DNA of 57,287 bases, taken from contig JBBBWG010026314.1 of assembly GCA_037176905.1 (NCBI GenBank), forward strand, positions 14,810 to 72,096, written 5' to 3'. Below the pieces are notes generated by a model. The model saw nothing but the letters and a program-made list of their open reading frames with translations. It had not been told where the DNA came from and did no database searches. Both the position numbers and the translations under genes were made by a program. Position 1 is the first letter of the stretch. Each line of letters begins with the position of its first letter. Origin of the DNA: Azolla pinnata. Its lineage: Eukaryota; Streptophyta; Polypodiopsida; Salviniales; Salviniaceae. Shown here one piece after another: positions 36,841 to 47,597 of this stretch.

Positions 36841-39496
36841 ATGGGAACTCCAAACCCTAACCCTAACCCTAACCCTAACCCTAACCCTAACCCTAACCCT
36901 AACCCTAACCCTAATCCTGAGCCTGACCCTGTCATCGACCCTGCTTTCATCGTCCCCCTCGAGCATCGCCCCAGCTCCGCTCCCCGCCATAGCCGCCCAG
37001 CTCCCACCGATCGCATCCCCGTCATCGACCTCTCCCCCCTCCACCTCGGCCTCCACCATGATGCAGTCTCCACGCTCCCCGACGTCGATGGCGCCGCGCG
37101 GCGAGCCGCAGTGGTGGCACAAGTCGGCAGGGCTTGCGCGGAATGGGGGTTCTTTCAGGTGATCAACCATGGGATTCCGCCCGCTTCCCTGCGGAGCCTC
37201 ATGGACGCCGCCAGAGAGTTCTTCCGCCTCCCGCTCGAGGAGAAGCTGAAGGTGAAGCGGAGCTCCGAGAATGCGCTGGGTTACAACGACGGGGAGCTCA
37301 CCAAGAACACCAGGGATTGGAAAGAGGTCTTCGACTTCGCCGTCGATGGAGCATATCTGCTCCCAGGGGATGGTGATGATGATGGGGAAGCTCAAATCTT
37401 TCCGAATCGCTGGCCTGCAGACATGCCCGAATTCAGGTAAAAGCTCGCCATTGTCTAAATTTCAGGATCCAATCCACCAGTTATGCTGAGGACTTCCCAA
37501 GTGTATGGTTTGAATCAAAGCGATGCGTCTAGATGACCTTGTTCATCTCCATCTTTGTGACCTGTTTGTTGGAGAGCTTTTCATGATGGATTTTGCCCCC
37601 TTTCTTGGAAGCTATTTGTCATGAAAGCCCATGCTTCTGGATTCTTGCCTGTCGTTGTTTCATTTCCACCTGATATAACCTGTGTCATAGTTTTTCATGG
37701 TGCTTCCCAGCCTGGGGGGCCTATTGGGAAGCTTTTCATGATGGAATTTTGCCCCCCTACTTACAAGTTTTTTTGGCATGAAAGCCATGCCTCTGGATTC
37801 TTGCCTTTCATTGTTCATTTCCACCTTATATAGGCTGTCATAGTTTTTCATGGTGCTTCCCAGACTGGCCCCAGCCTATTGGGAAGCTTTTCATGATGGA
37901 ATTTGTACCCCTACTTAACAAGTTTTTTGTCATGAAAGCCATGGTTCTGGATTATTGCCTTTCGTTGTTCATTTCCACCTTTAAATATAACCTATGTCAT
38001 ATTTTTTTCATGGTGCTTCCCAGTCTGGGTGAAAGCATGCCGATGTGAACAAGAAGCCATGCCCAAGACATGCTGCATTTGGTAGTTAGTTTAGAAGAAT
38101 GTTGTGTTGCACTTGTCAGATCAGAAAGCTTTATGACCTGCGTCTTTTGTGATGTAGAAAGGCTTGCGAGGACTATATATCCAAAGCCGAGAAGCTCGCC
38201 TTCACAGTGCTCGAGCTCGTGTCTGAAAGCCTCGGGCTTCCTCCAACGATGTTTCACGACTGTTTCGTGTCTTCGGGCACAAGCCGTCTCCGGTTAAACC
38301 ACTACCCGGTTTGTCCAGCTCCGCACCTGGCGTTGGGCGTGAGCAGGCACAAGGACGCTGGAGCATTAACGATCCTGTTGCAGGATGATGTGGGTGGCTT
38401 GGAAGTGAGAAGAAAAGATGGAGAGTGGATTAGCGTCCAACCTGATAGCCAAGCGCTAGTCATCAATGTGGGAGATGTCATACAGGTTGGCTCTCTATAT
38501 CTTCACGAGTCTTTGCATGATCTGTATTATATGTGGCTTTTGAATCGAGTTGATAAACAGAGGAATGTCGCTTGGAGTAGCTTGATGCCTTTGTTCAATA
38601 ATGTTGGGCTTAATATTCTTCACGAGTTTTGCATGATTTACCGCATATTCTGTAGCTTTTGAGGTTCTGCTAGCGGATCTTGCCATTTCCCAACTTGGGT
38701 TGTTTTGCTCGTGGATTAGCTTGACCTATTTTTGTGATGTATGTAGGGTCTCATACTCATGAGTTAAATTGCATGATTACGTCTTTCAACTTGACAGGTA
38801 CATAAGATGAGAAATCTCGCCATTGGCCAATTCGGGTTGTGATGTATGTAGGGTCTCATACTCATGAGTTAAATTGCATGATTACGTCTTTCAACTTGAC
38901 AGGTACATAAGATGAGAAATCTCACCATTGGCCAATTTGGGTTGTTTCGTTTCTTGGATTAGCCTGTTAAGGATACAAACACATGTATCTATGAGTATTC
39001 TACTTGCACAGCCATCAAATTTTTACCTTTCAATTACACTTAGCCTCTTTTTGTAATTGTTTGTCCATTCTTTTGCGGTGTGCACATGACTCTGTCAACA
39101 CTTCAATTTCTTTCTTTCACATAGGAAATGAGTTGAAAATGGATTGAAAGGCTCGCTCGCCACAATTACAACAATGAACGGAATGTAGTCATTTTGTTTC
39201 AGGTATTTGAGGAATTGTTGTATTTTGAAATGCAGGTTTACAGCAATGATAAATACACCAGCGTGGAGCATAGAGTTGTTGTCAATAAGAATGTGGACAG
39301 GTACTCTTTTCCCCTCTTCTTTCACCCAGCCCATTGGGTGAATGTGTCTCCTCTACAAGAGCTTCTAGATGAAGAGCATCCACCAAGGTACAGGCCCATC
39401 AATTGGGGAAGGTATCTCAAGAGTAGAAATGACAGCAATTTCAAAAACTTGGGAGTGGAGAATCGTCAAATCTACCATTATGCCTTAAAAGGATAG
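36841..39496 (+). CDS. Fe(II)/2-oxoglutarate-dependent dioxygenase, tandem paralogue, 3 exons, 394 aa
   Basis: Exons 36841..37436, 38158..38485 and 39236..39496 join in phase. Exons 2 and 3 have exactly the same lengths (328 and 261 nt) as in the preceding gene, and the proteins share IDPAFIVP-EHRPSS, GYNDGELTKNTRDWKE, LNHYP-CPAPHLALGV and DSNFK-LGVENRQI, so this is a tandem duplicate of the same enzyme type. Iron ligands are His263, Asp265 and His320; 2OG-binding Arg330 sits in RYSFP. The N-terminus starts MGT and then runs (Pro-Asn)11, encoded by telomere-type CCTAAC repeats. The next in-frame Met is deep inside the domain, so the repeat must be translated if the gene is functional. Coding sequence after exon 1 is less GC-rich than in the first copy. 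The substrate is unknown. Confidence 0.95.
36852..36918 (+). repeat. telomeric (AACCCT)n tract inside the coding start of the second dioxygenase
   Basis: About eleven near-perfect AACCCT hexamers begin 12 nt after the ATG and stay in frame. The hexamer is the TTAGGG type, not the TTTAGGG heptamer usual in plants. Confidence 0.97.
37570..38035. repeat. about 155-bp tandem repeat, 3 copies, intron 1 of the second dioxygenase
   Basis: Units carry CTTTTCATGATGGA, CATGAAAGCCATG, TTCTGGATTCTTGCCTTTC, CATTTCCACCT and TTTTCATGGTGCTTCCCAG. Copies start near 37578, 37731 and 37888. Confidence 0.88.
38733..38945. repeat. about 105-bp direct duplication, intron 2 of the second dioxygenase
   Basis: TGTGATGTATGTAGGGTCTC through GACAGGTACATAAGATGAGA is repeated almost exactly, starting at 38733 and again at 38838. 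Near identity suggests a recent event. Confidence 0.92.
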
Positions 39497-41412
39497 CTCC
39501 AATAAAAGACGAGACATATTTGTGTCTTCTCCAATAAAACAACATGTGAACAATATATTTTATGAAGGATTTGCAATTTCAAGCATATTTGGCAATACAT
39601 CATGTAATGCTCTGCAGTGCTGTTACAAAGCGCTTGTAACCAAGGTATTTCTTTAACGTTACCAAAGCAATAAGATTTACCTGAGTATCGATTACATTGT
39701 AGATCTCAGCCTTGTGAAACAGGATTTTTTTTCAAAGAAATGTCTCATAGATCCACTCAATACATTCTGATCATCTTTCTTCCATCACCTATGGTTTTAA
39801 ATAAGCATCTGCACACATTGTGTGCTTAATTGGGTACGTTCACTGCTGTGAAATGATATGGTGCACTGGATGCCTTCTACATTAATGTATTGCGTAAAAG
39901 AGACCACTCTATGTGAATGGATAAGAGGATTCGTTGCCTCATACCAGGAATTTGTTACTTGGTACTTGACCAGAGACATTGTACCAAGTGATGAAGCTAA
40001 ACATGATGGCTATCAGAAAGATCCATGATAATAACCGTATTACATGTATTATGATGAATCTAAAGATGTGCTTTTGGAGCTCAAGCAAGTCTGGTTGAAG
40101 TGTACTGGTTCAATCATCTCGTTCAATTGTCGAACGGCTTTAGTTTCTGAACACCTGAACACGCAAAGTTTCACTCTCAACCTCGTTTCTCAAAAGTTCA
40201 ACCTAGTTTTTAAGCTAGAGGGAGGAAACAAAAAGAGAGAGAGAGAGATAGAGATTTTATTTATCATCATCAGAAATCATCTTACATCAGGAAATAAACT
40301 GTTTTCACATAATATACGTGTTACTTGCTACTAACCATCAATGTTCAAAGAGCCATGCCGATGAATAAGGTGCACACTGTGACTGAGACAAAGCTGTGCA
40401 TGAAGACGTGCGCAAAACATGATAGAATATGATCAAAGGTGGAGAACTTTCTATTAACATATAATACTGAACTCCAAATTTGTTTTGGTCACAATCTGCA
40501 TATGTTTAAGTGTTGTTGGCCAATGCTTAACATGCTGATAGAATAAAGAAAAAAAAAAAGAGGAGCAGTATACCTTATTCTTAGGCCTGTTTTCACCCTC
40601 TTTTGCGCCTGTAAGCAGCATCGAGAAAAATATAGCGTTCAGTATTAAGAATGATTTGATGAAGATGTGCCCACACTTCTCTCATAGAAAAATTTGGCTC
40701 GCATTTAAATCGAACTCCAGAATCCCACATTGGTTTATGTGCTTCCAGCCAGGCTCAATCCGCACACATTGTATAGATATACATGTGTGTTTGTACGATG
40801 CACAAATATTATCACTGCTGCATACACATGCAGATATACATCATCCATACGCCCGTAGCGAGTTTACAAGCATCCAATTGTAAGGATAATCACGAAGAGA
40901 AAGGTGATCCTCTGACCACTCCTGCCTTCAGCTTCATGGGCCGATGTCCTCTCATGAAAAGCATAGAGAACATCTTTTTCTTTATTAGCATGGGAATATA
41001 TCTTACCTTTTGAAAGATAATTCTTCAGGCTATCATAATTTGCCATATGAAGGTTCTGCTTTGTATATCATTACTGCAGTGTGCCATTCCAAGTGATCTT
41101 TACCCCCTCTACCATAATAAATTACAACTGAGAACAAAATTGACTTATCTACCCGGCTGTACAAGCTTACAGTAGTTGACAAATAATGGTGTCAGTAACA
41201 GGAATCATGATCTCATCAAGTGCCTACTTAAAATTTGACGCCCATGCCCAATGCACTGTCAACAGAAATAGCATACCGCTTCATAAAAACTGTCAAGGCA
41301 CCACTATCTCAATGAATCTATTCCAATTTTCAGTGATAGCCATCAAATAATAATACCTCATTTCTAGGTGCCCAGCATATATTGCACAGTGCCTTCTCCT
41401 AAACAAATGCAT
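39497..41412. other. intergenic between convergent genes
   Basis: About 1.9 kb separating the ends of the second dioxygenase and the PPR-DYW gene. It must hold both 3' untranslated regions. No further gene, RNA or organised repeat was recognised. Confidence 0.6.
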
Positions 41413-44400
41413 CTAATATAGGTCTCCACAAGAGCACATTCCATCCTTGAAATTATGAATGCAGCTTGTATCACGAAGAATGATTTCCCGATTCTTAATC
41501 TTGGAAATCATTTTGGTTACATCGTGACAATCATTACACATTCTGAGATTCTTTGTTACTCGCAAGGTTGTTCCTTGCGGTGTGTTAAGAAGCCCAAATG
41601 CTATAGCTACTTTTTCAGCATGCTCACACAACACTACCTCTTTTTCATCGTCTGAAATAGGCTTCAGCACTCTATTGAGGTTTGGCACATGGCCCTGTTT
41701 CAGCATAAATGAATTCAGAGCTTTTAATGCTCTTGATATTTCATCTTGTTCAATGCAACCCAGAGAGAATTCATGGACTTCATTATTCACCTCAATAATG
41801 GCAACTGCTGTATTCTTCTTCACACCAGCATGTTTTCTTAATTGTTCTATGTGGGTGGCAGCATGGCCACATCCAGCATTTGCAAATATATCGGCTATTA
41901 GGGCATACCATGTAGCATCTTCTCTATTTATTTCAATAAGTTCTTGGAAGCATCTAAGCCCTAATTCTGGTTCAACATATGTCCGACAAGCAGTAAGAAG
42001 GGCTGACCATGTTGCTTCATCAGATGGATACAAAGATAACAGATTTTCGGCTTCATATAACTTCCCCGACCTTCCAAGTAGATCAATAATACACGTATGA
42101 TGTTCAATGGTTGGTACAATCTTATATTGTTCCCTCATTGACTTGTAGTATGTAATACCCTCAGATACAAGACTAGCATGACTACATGCATTGAGAAGGC
42201 AAGTGAATGTTACTGTATCTGGTTTTATACCTTCCTTTTGCATGTCCTCGAAACATTGTATTGCTGCATTACCATCATGTGCCATACAATATCCCTTCAT
42301 CATTGAGCCCCATGCTGTTGAATCATGGATTGTCGTAGAATAAAATATATCCTTTGCCTCTTCCAATGCACCACATCTACTATACATGGTGATGAGGCTG
42401 TTGCTGACAGATAAGTCTTCATCAAACTCTTCTTCAACTACCATAGCATGTATTTCTCTGCCCTTCTGTAGAGCTCCTATGTTACCACAAGCTTTTAAAA
42501 CGGAAGCAAAGGTGATAGCATCTACGAAAAAGCCCTTATCCTTCATCTCCTTGAAACATTTCAATGCTACCTGCCCTGAACCATGTTCCGCATATCCTGC
42601 AATCAATGAGGTCCAAGACATAATATCATGAACCTCTAGCATATCAAAGACATTTTGTGCCTCTGAAAGGGAGCCACAAGCCGCATACATCCCGATCAAA
42701 CTATTGCCGATAGATAGTTCCTTACAGCATCCTTTCTTTACTAGCAGTGTGTGGATTTCATAACCTTTCCCTATAGCTCCTATGCTAGCACAACATTTCA
42801 AGCTACAGGTAAATGTAGCAGTATCTGGCACTACTCCTAGAATCTGCATCTGTTCAAAATTGTGCAGAGCTTTCTCACCTGAGCCATTATCAGCATACCC
42901 TGAAATCAATTCAGTCCACAGCACAACATCTGGTGCAAAGATGCTATCAAAGACACATTGTGCCTCTGCAAGTTCCCCACATGTTGCATACATATGGACC
43001 AAACCATTGCTAACCAAAGGATCGACTTCAAGTCCACACTGTGATACACAAGAATGTATTTCACGACCTTTTTCTAAACTTTTTATGGTGCTACAAGCCT
43101 TCAAAACACTAGAAAATGTGACAATGTTAGGGAAGTGACCTTGAAGCTGCATCTCATCAAAGAGCCTAATAGCTTCTTCTCCAGGTCCATGCTCAGCATA
43201 CCCCACAATCAATGCTGACCACGAGATAGAATTTTGTAGAGGCATTTTATGGAATACTAAATGTGCATCCAACACTGAACCACAATTAGCATACATTCCA
43301 ATCAATGAGTTACCAACCACGAGGGCATTTGCGAGTCCTTTCATTAAAGTGCATCCATGTATGTCTCTGCCCTTTTCTATGGAACCTAAGGCACTGCAAG
43401 CTCTTAAGCCACATGCAAATGCAACAGCATCCAGAGAAATACATTCCATTTGCATCTGGTCAAAGCATTTCAGTGCTTCCTGAGAAGCTCCACATTCAAT
43501 GTATCCTTGGACGAGTTTCGTCCATGATGCAAGGTCCCGAACTGGTAGCTTACTCAGAACATCCTGTGCCTCTGAAAGTGAACCACATTTCGCATACATG
43601 GAAATGAGATTGATTGCAATGGAAGAATCATTTAATAAACCCCTCAATGCAAGCTCTTTGTGTAAATCTCTCCCCTTTTCAGAGGCTCCTAGACTACAGC
43701 AAGCTTTCAAAACACAAGAAAATGTGATTCTGTTTGGAGAAACACAGCCTGCCTTCATCTCCTCAAAGCATTTGAGCGCTATCATGTAGAGACCATTCTC
43801 AACATATCCTGAAATTAGAGTTGTCCATGAGACAACATCTTGGACGGGAACCCTCACAAAAATTGAATGTGCTTCTGTTACCAAGCTGCACTTGGAATAC
43901 ATGAAGATCAAACTGTTATATATTGGCAGGTCGCTTTCATAACCTTTCAACAAAATATCCGTGTATAGCTCCCTTCCCATCCGAACATCCATAAGCCAAG
44001 AACAGGCTTGTAAAAGAGACACAATGACATAACTACTCAAATGTACACCTTTATCCTTTGTCAGCGTATAAACATGTAATGCCTCATGTAGATGGCTGCT
44101 CTGCACAAATCCTGACAATAGAGCTCCCCATGAATACTCATTGGGATTCATCAATTTGTTAAAGACTTGCTGAGCAAGAGCCATATTCCCACATTCGACA
44201 TACAATGGCACGATGTAGTTCCCCAAATAAGTTTCTAACCCGGTACCACAAATACATGAATACATATGCATAGCATAAGATCTGTCCTTTTGCTTTTTAC
44301 ATGCTTGGAGTCCAAGAATTGCATCATCTAATAAAGGAATGTCAAGTGCGCACCCTAGGTTTGGACTCATACCCACTGAGAGCTCCAAGCAGTCACCATT

Positions 44401-45216
44401 TCCGTCCATACAAGACCCCACGTCACAACCATCTCTATCTGTAAAAGATTCTGCTTCGTCCTTCTCCATTGTAAGCTCCATGTTGTACGTATCTTTCTCC
44501 ATGTAAAACTCAATACCAGTATCATATTTCTCCCTGGAGAGTTCAATGCCATCTTTCCCAATTGAAAAATCAGTGATGCCAACATCTTTCTCTGTGGAAA
44601 AGTCCATATCACCATAAGAATCTATGGGAAGTTCCGTGTCATCTTTCTCTGTCCAAGGATCCGCTCTATCTTTGACAGTGGAAGGCTCCATCTTTTCTGA
44701 GCAGTCAAAAAATACGGCCTTTTTTCTGATATTGTTGTGTAAGGCATATGCCTCTTCCATCTCTTTTTTTGCAATGCCATGAAAAATGGTGGTCTCTCCA
44801 TGGTTTTGATATCCTTCAGCAGTATCCCAAAAATTCGGTTGTTCTAGGAAATTCCCATAGCTTCCATGTTCTATTACTCCACATTTATAGTTTTTTGCTT
44901 CATATCCTTCTGAAATGTCCTCAAAAATTGCATTTTCTTGAAGGTTTCCATAGTTCTTATGCTGCAACACATCGTAACTATATTCTTTTGCCTCGTCCTT
45001 TCTTGAGATATCCAACAAAATCCCTCTTTCTCGCAGATTTCCACCGTTTTTAAGACCCCATCTTCCGCCTCTATGCTCTTTAACCTCCTCTAAAGGCCGA
45101 AAGGCAGAGGTAGAGGAGAAAGCATCTGTGGAAACTGTTCTCACATCTCTCGAATTCGTCCTCGAGACACAAACGTCGTCCTCAGAAACGAAGGCTAACA
45201 AAAGCGAACAGAACAC
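41413..45216 (-). CDS. PPR-DYW protein, 1267 aa, intronless, with variant DYW end
   Basis: PLS-type PPR proteins with a DYW cytidine-deaminase domain edit organellar RNA. About 20 repeats begin near residue 300, each with phrases like LIGMYANCGSVLDAHLVFHK and ISWSALIVGYAEHGPGEEAI. An E region follows (ATWSALLTACRTYVEPELGL), then a DYW domain with the zinc/active-site signature EHAEKVAIAFGLL and CNDCH, and the end FKDGMCSCGDLY. The closing tripeptide is DLY instead of DYW, and the PG box reads KKNTAVAIIEV where PGxSWIEV is usual. Residues 20-290 are not PPR: they are acidic, with repeated MEKD and STEKD motifs. The short hydrophobic N-terminus (MFCSLLLAF) may be part of an organelle presequence. 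A CT tract precedes the ATG. The start is the first in-frame Met but an upstream exon cannot be excluded. Confidence 0.94.
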   Translation of the reverse strand: MFCSLLLAFVSEDDVCVSRTNSRDVRTVSTDAFSSTSAFRPLEEVKEHRGGRWGLKNGGNLRERGILLDISRKDEAKEYSYDVLQHKNYGNLQENAIFEDISEGYEAKNYKCGVIEHGSYGNFLEQPNFWDTAEGYQNHGETTIFHGIAKKEMEEAYALHNNIRKKAVFFDCSEKMEPSTVKDRADPWTEKDDTELPIDSYGDMDFSTEKDVGITDFSIGKDGIELSREKYDTGIEFYMEKDTYNMELTMEKDEAESFTDRDGCDVGSCMDGNGDCLELSVGMSPNLGCALDIPLLDDAILGLQACKKQKDRSYAMHMYSCICGTGLETYLGNYIVPLYVECGNMALAQQVFNKLMNPNEYSWGALLSGFVQSSHLHEALHVYTLTKDKGVHLSSYVIVSLLQACSWLMDVRMGRELYTDILLKGYESDLPIYNSLIFMYSKCSLVTEAHSIFVRVPVQDVVSWTTLISGYVENGLYMIALKCFEEMKAGCVSPNRITFSCVLKACCSLGASEKGRDLHKELALRGLLNDSSIAINLISMYAKCGSLSEAQDVLSKLPVRDLASWTKLVQGYIECGASQEALKCFDQMQMECISLDAVAFACGLRACSALGSIEKGRDIHGCTLMKGLANALVVGNSLIGMYANCGSVLDAHLVFHKMPLQNSISWSALIVGYAEHGPGEEAIRLFDEMQLQGHFPNIVTFSSVLKACSTIKSLEKGREIHSCVSQCGLEVDPLVSNGLVHMYATCGELAEAQCVFDSIFAPDVVLWTELISGYADNGSGEKALHNFEQMQILGVVPDTATFTCSLKCCASIGAIGKGYEIHTLLVKKGCCKELSIGNSLIGMYAACGSLSEAQNVFDMLEVHDIMSWTSLIAGYAEHGSGQVALKCFKEMKDKGFFVDAITFASVLKACGNIGALQKGREIHAMVVEEEFDEDLSVSNSLITMYSRCGALEEAKDIFYSTTIHDSTAWGSMMKGYCMAHDGNAAIQCFEDMQKEGIKPDTVTFTCLLNACSHASLVSEGITYYKSMREQYKIVPTIEHHTCIIDLLGRSGKLYEAENLLSLYPSDEATWSALLTACRTYVEPELGLRCFQELIEINREDATWYALIADIFANAGCGHAATHIEQLRKHAGVKKNTAVAIIEVNNEVHEFSLGCIEQDEISRALKALNSFMLKQGHVPNLNRVLKPISDDEKEVVLCEHAEKVAIAFGLLNTPQGTTLRVTKNLRMCNDCHDVTKMISKIKNREIILRDTSCIHNFKDGMCSCGDLY

Positions 45217-45241
45217 AAAATTGAAGGGAAAAACAAGAGGT

Positions 45242-45244
<3 letters not shown>

Positions 45245-45278
<34 letters not shown>
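45245..45278 (-). promoter_or_regulatory. (CT)n tract ahead of the PPR-DYW start
   Basis: A clean dinucleotide run, CT on the coding strand, about 30-60 nt upstream of the ATG at 45216. It is probably within the leader or core promoter; the function is inferred from position only. Confidence 0.5.
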
Positions 45279-45280
<2 letters not shown>

Positions 45281-45483
45281 GGCATCCGCCTCGTGAACTC
45301 AAACAAAAGCTTACCAGGCAAAGAAGCAGGAACCTGCAGAGTCGAAAAAGAAGGGGAGCAGGATTGCATGTTGGATAGGAACTGTGAGAGGGAAGGATTT
45401 TACCTGCAAAACCCGGGCATTGCGCGATGGAGACCTGCAACATACGTGCTGCAGATGTGGCAGAGAGGGATCCCAGTGCTAGG

Positions 45484-45950
45484 CGATGATGATGATGGTG
45501 GTGAAGATCATGAAGTTCATGAAGACGATGGTTATGATGGTGATGATGGTGGTGATGGTGGTGATCGTGGTGATGGTGATGATGGTGATGGTGGTGATGG
45601 TGGTGGTGGTGGATCAATGATGATGATGGTGCCGGTGATGGCGATGATGATGATGGTGCTGGTGATGGTGATAATGATGATGGTGGTGGTGATGGTGATG
45701 ATTGTGCCGCTGGCGATGGTGATGGTGGTGATGTTGATGATGGTGATGGTGGTGATGGTGGTGATGGTGGTGATGGTGATGGTGATGATGGTGACGGTTT
45801 TGGTGATGGTTGTGATTATGGACGATGGTGATGATGGTGATGATGGTGATGGTCGTAAGGGTGATGATGCCGGTTATGTTGGTGATGGTGATTATCATCA
45901 TGTTGGTTATGTTGTTGATGATGATGGTGGTGGTGATACTGAACTGAGGT
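45484..45950. repeat. (GAT/GGT)n trinucleotide repeat block
   Basis: About 465 bp of GATGGTGGT-type repeats. Every frame is low complexity (Asp/Gly, Met/Val or, on the other strand, His), so the long open frames through it are not taken as genes. Confidence 0.93.
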
Positions 45951-46817
45951 TAATAAGTTTAGGTAGCAACAAATGATGTGCAGACTTGTGGTTATCGAGG
46001 CACATACAACTTCAAGGCCATTACCAGAACCGGAAGTGTGCAAGCTTATGCTCGACAGAAGGCTTGGACTTTATTATGACGTCGAGATGCCAGTTTGTTC
46101 CATAATATAGTCATCAAGATGCTCGTTTGTGCCATGTTCCTAGGGGCTTTTATGTCGAGGCCCGCATTGTTTTCGATCATATTGGCAAGAGACTTTCGGA
46201 TGATGGTTGGCAAGGCGTAGTTTAGCGATCGCGCGTTGTGACTCGCTAGGAGTCTCATCGTACTAGGCATATCTAGGGTCAACTCCATCACTCAAGTAGC
46301 GCATTGCCTTCTTCTCCTCGAAGAGCATTAATGAGCGGTTTGGAGCGATGACGTGATAGAGAATGAGCTCATTGGGTGGTCGTTGATTATCCGAGCATGC
46401 ATTACGTGATCGATCCGGCATACGTAATCTGCATGTCTCAACTACCTGCCCAAACGACCCTACCAATTGAACGGCCAAAACGTGCAAAGATTACGCTACA
46501 TGCACGCACACATGCCAACTTAACACAGTTTTTTACTCCCGGTTTTTTTTTACTGTTCGATACTGTTCGAGAAACCTCTGTATGAAGTAGGCCTAATGGG
46601 AAATGAAAATGGGAAGGGATGCGTCCCATTATTCCTCATCACGTCTCTTGGTTTTGGAGCGCTAATCCCTCATCCTAATCTGGATTAGGGGCCTCGGATC
46701 GATGATAATCAGCGGGATGAGGACGCTAATCGCATCCGGCGGCCGCGTGATTAACAAGCAGCCTAAGCGTAATTAGCAGGGGCTGTGGATTAATCACTTC
46801 GGATTAAGCAGGCGGCG
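45951..46817. other. intergenic; promoter side of the membrane-protein gene
   Basis: No gene is supported. Near 46655-46735 several CGCTAATC and GGATTAG words occur, related to palindromes found again after the downstream gene. Confidence 0.6.
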
Positions 46818-47597
46818 ATGGAGGGGACTGCTGAGAGCAGGCCAAACCCTAATCGCAGGCTGTTGGAGCAGATCCATGGAAGCTCCAGCCCCGACCTCTC
46901 CGAGGAGGAGGAGGACGACGACGGCCTCCTCGACTCCGACTCCGCCTCGGAATCGGAGCTCTACAGGAAGCGGATGCAGCCGCCCTCGCGCCGCCCGCGC
47001 TACCAAGGCGTGATCGCGCTCCTCTCGCACACAGGCTCCGCCTTCAGCAACCTGGATGACGACGACGACGCCTCCACGGCAAACACGGACCATATCCGAC
47101 GCCACAGGAACCTTCTCCCTCCCCCGATCCCGATCCCGGTCCCTGTCCCAAAGCTGAAGCTTTCCGGCCATCGCCATGACCGGAGCTCGGCGTTCTCCGA
47201 CAGCAGCGGCAACGGCAACAGCAGCCGGGATGACAGGCGCTGTAACCCTAACTCCACCGCTTCCTGCTGCTCTGACGGCAGAAGCGCTGCCGGTAGCAGC
47301 CGCGAGGCGGCGACCTCCGGCTACAGCGCGGACGCCGAGTCGTCGTCTGCGGCGCGGAGCTCCGGCCTCCATCGCCGGCCCAGGTTCGGAAACCCTAACC
47401 CTAGCGTCTCGTGCCAGACGCAGGCGGACGCTGGGGATGCGGCCACGTCACAGGCCGCGGGCAGATCTGGGCCGTTGAAAGCTGCCCTCATGTTTGGGCC
47501 CCTCTCGGCCTTGCTGATCACGTGGATGGCCATCTTTTACTTCTATTATCTTAACCACTACAAGATTAGCGCTAATCCCACCGCTCCGTTATCCTAA
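46818..47597 (+). CDS. predicted C-terminally anchored single-pass membrane protein, 259 aa, family not recognised
   Basis: I do not recognise this protein. Residues 1-220 are hydrophilic and low complexity: an acidic stretch (SEEEEDDDGLLDSDSAS), basic Pro-rich segments and Ser-rich parts. Residues about 223-245 form one strong hydrophobic segment, LMFGPLSALLITWMAIFYFY, followed by only about 14 residues, the layout of a tail-anchored protein with the bulk in the cytosol. A conserved-looking block, RPRYQGVIALLSHTGSAFSN, lies near residues 60-80. Coding status is supported by the open frame of 780 bp in GC-rich DNA, the abrupt compositional change at both ends, and a sensible hydrophobic anchor; no homologue was identified. 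Three NPN/PNPN tripeptides are encoded by AACCCTAA words. An intron-containing upstream start cannot be ruled out. Confidence 0.7.
   Translation: MEGTAESRPNPNRRLLEQIHGSSSPDLSEEEEDDDGLLDSDSASESELYRKRMQPPSRRPRYQGVIALLSHTGSAFSNLDDDDDASTANTDHIRRHRNLLPPPIPIPVPVPKLKLSGHRHDRSSAFSDSSGNGNSSRDDRRCNPNSTASCCSDGRSAAGSSREAATSGYSADAESSSAARSSGLHRRPRFGNPNPSVSCQTQADAGDAATSQAAGRSGPLKAALMFGPLSALLITWMAIFYFYYLNHYKISANPTAPLS

Noticed and set aside
45128-45976. 282-codon plus-strand frame through the GAT/GGT block
   Set aside because: Its first part is antisense to the PPR-DYW N-terminus and the rest is microsatellite translation.
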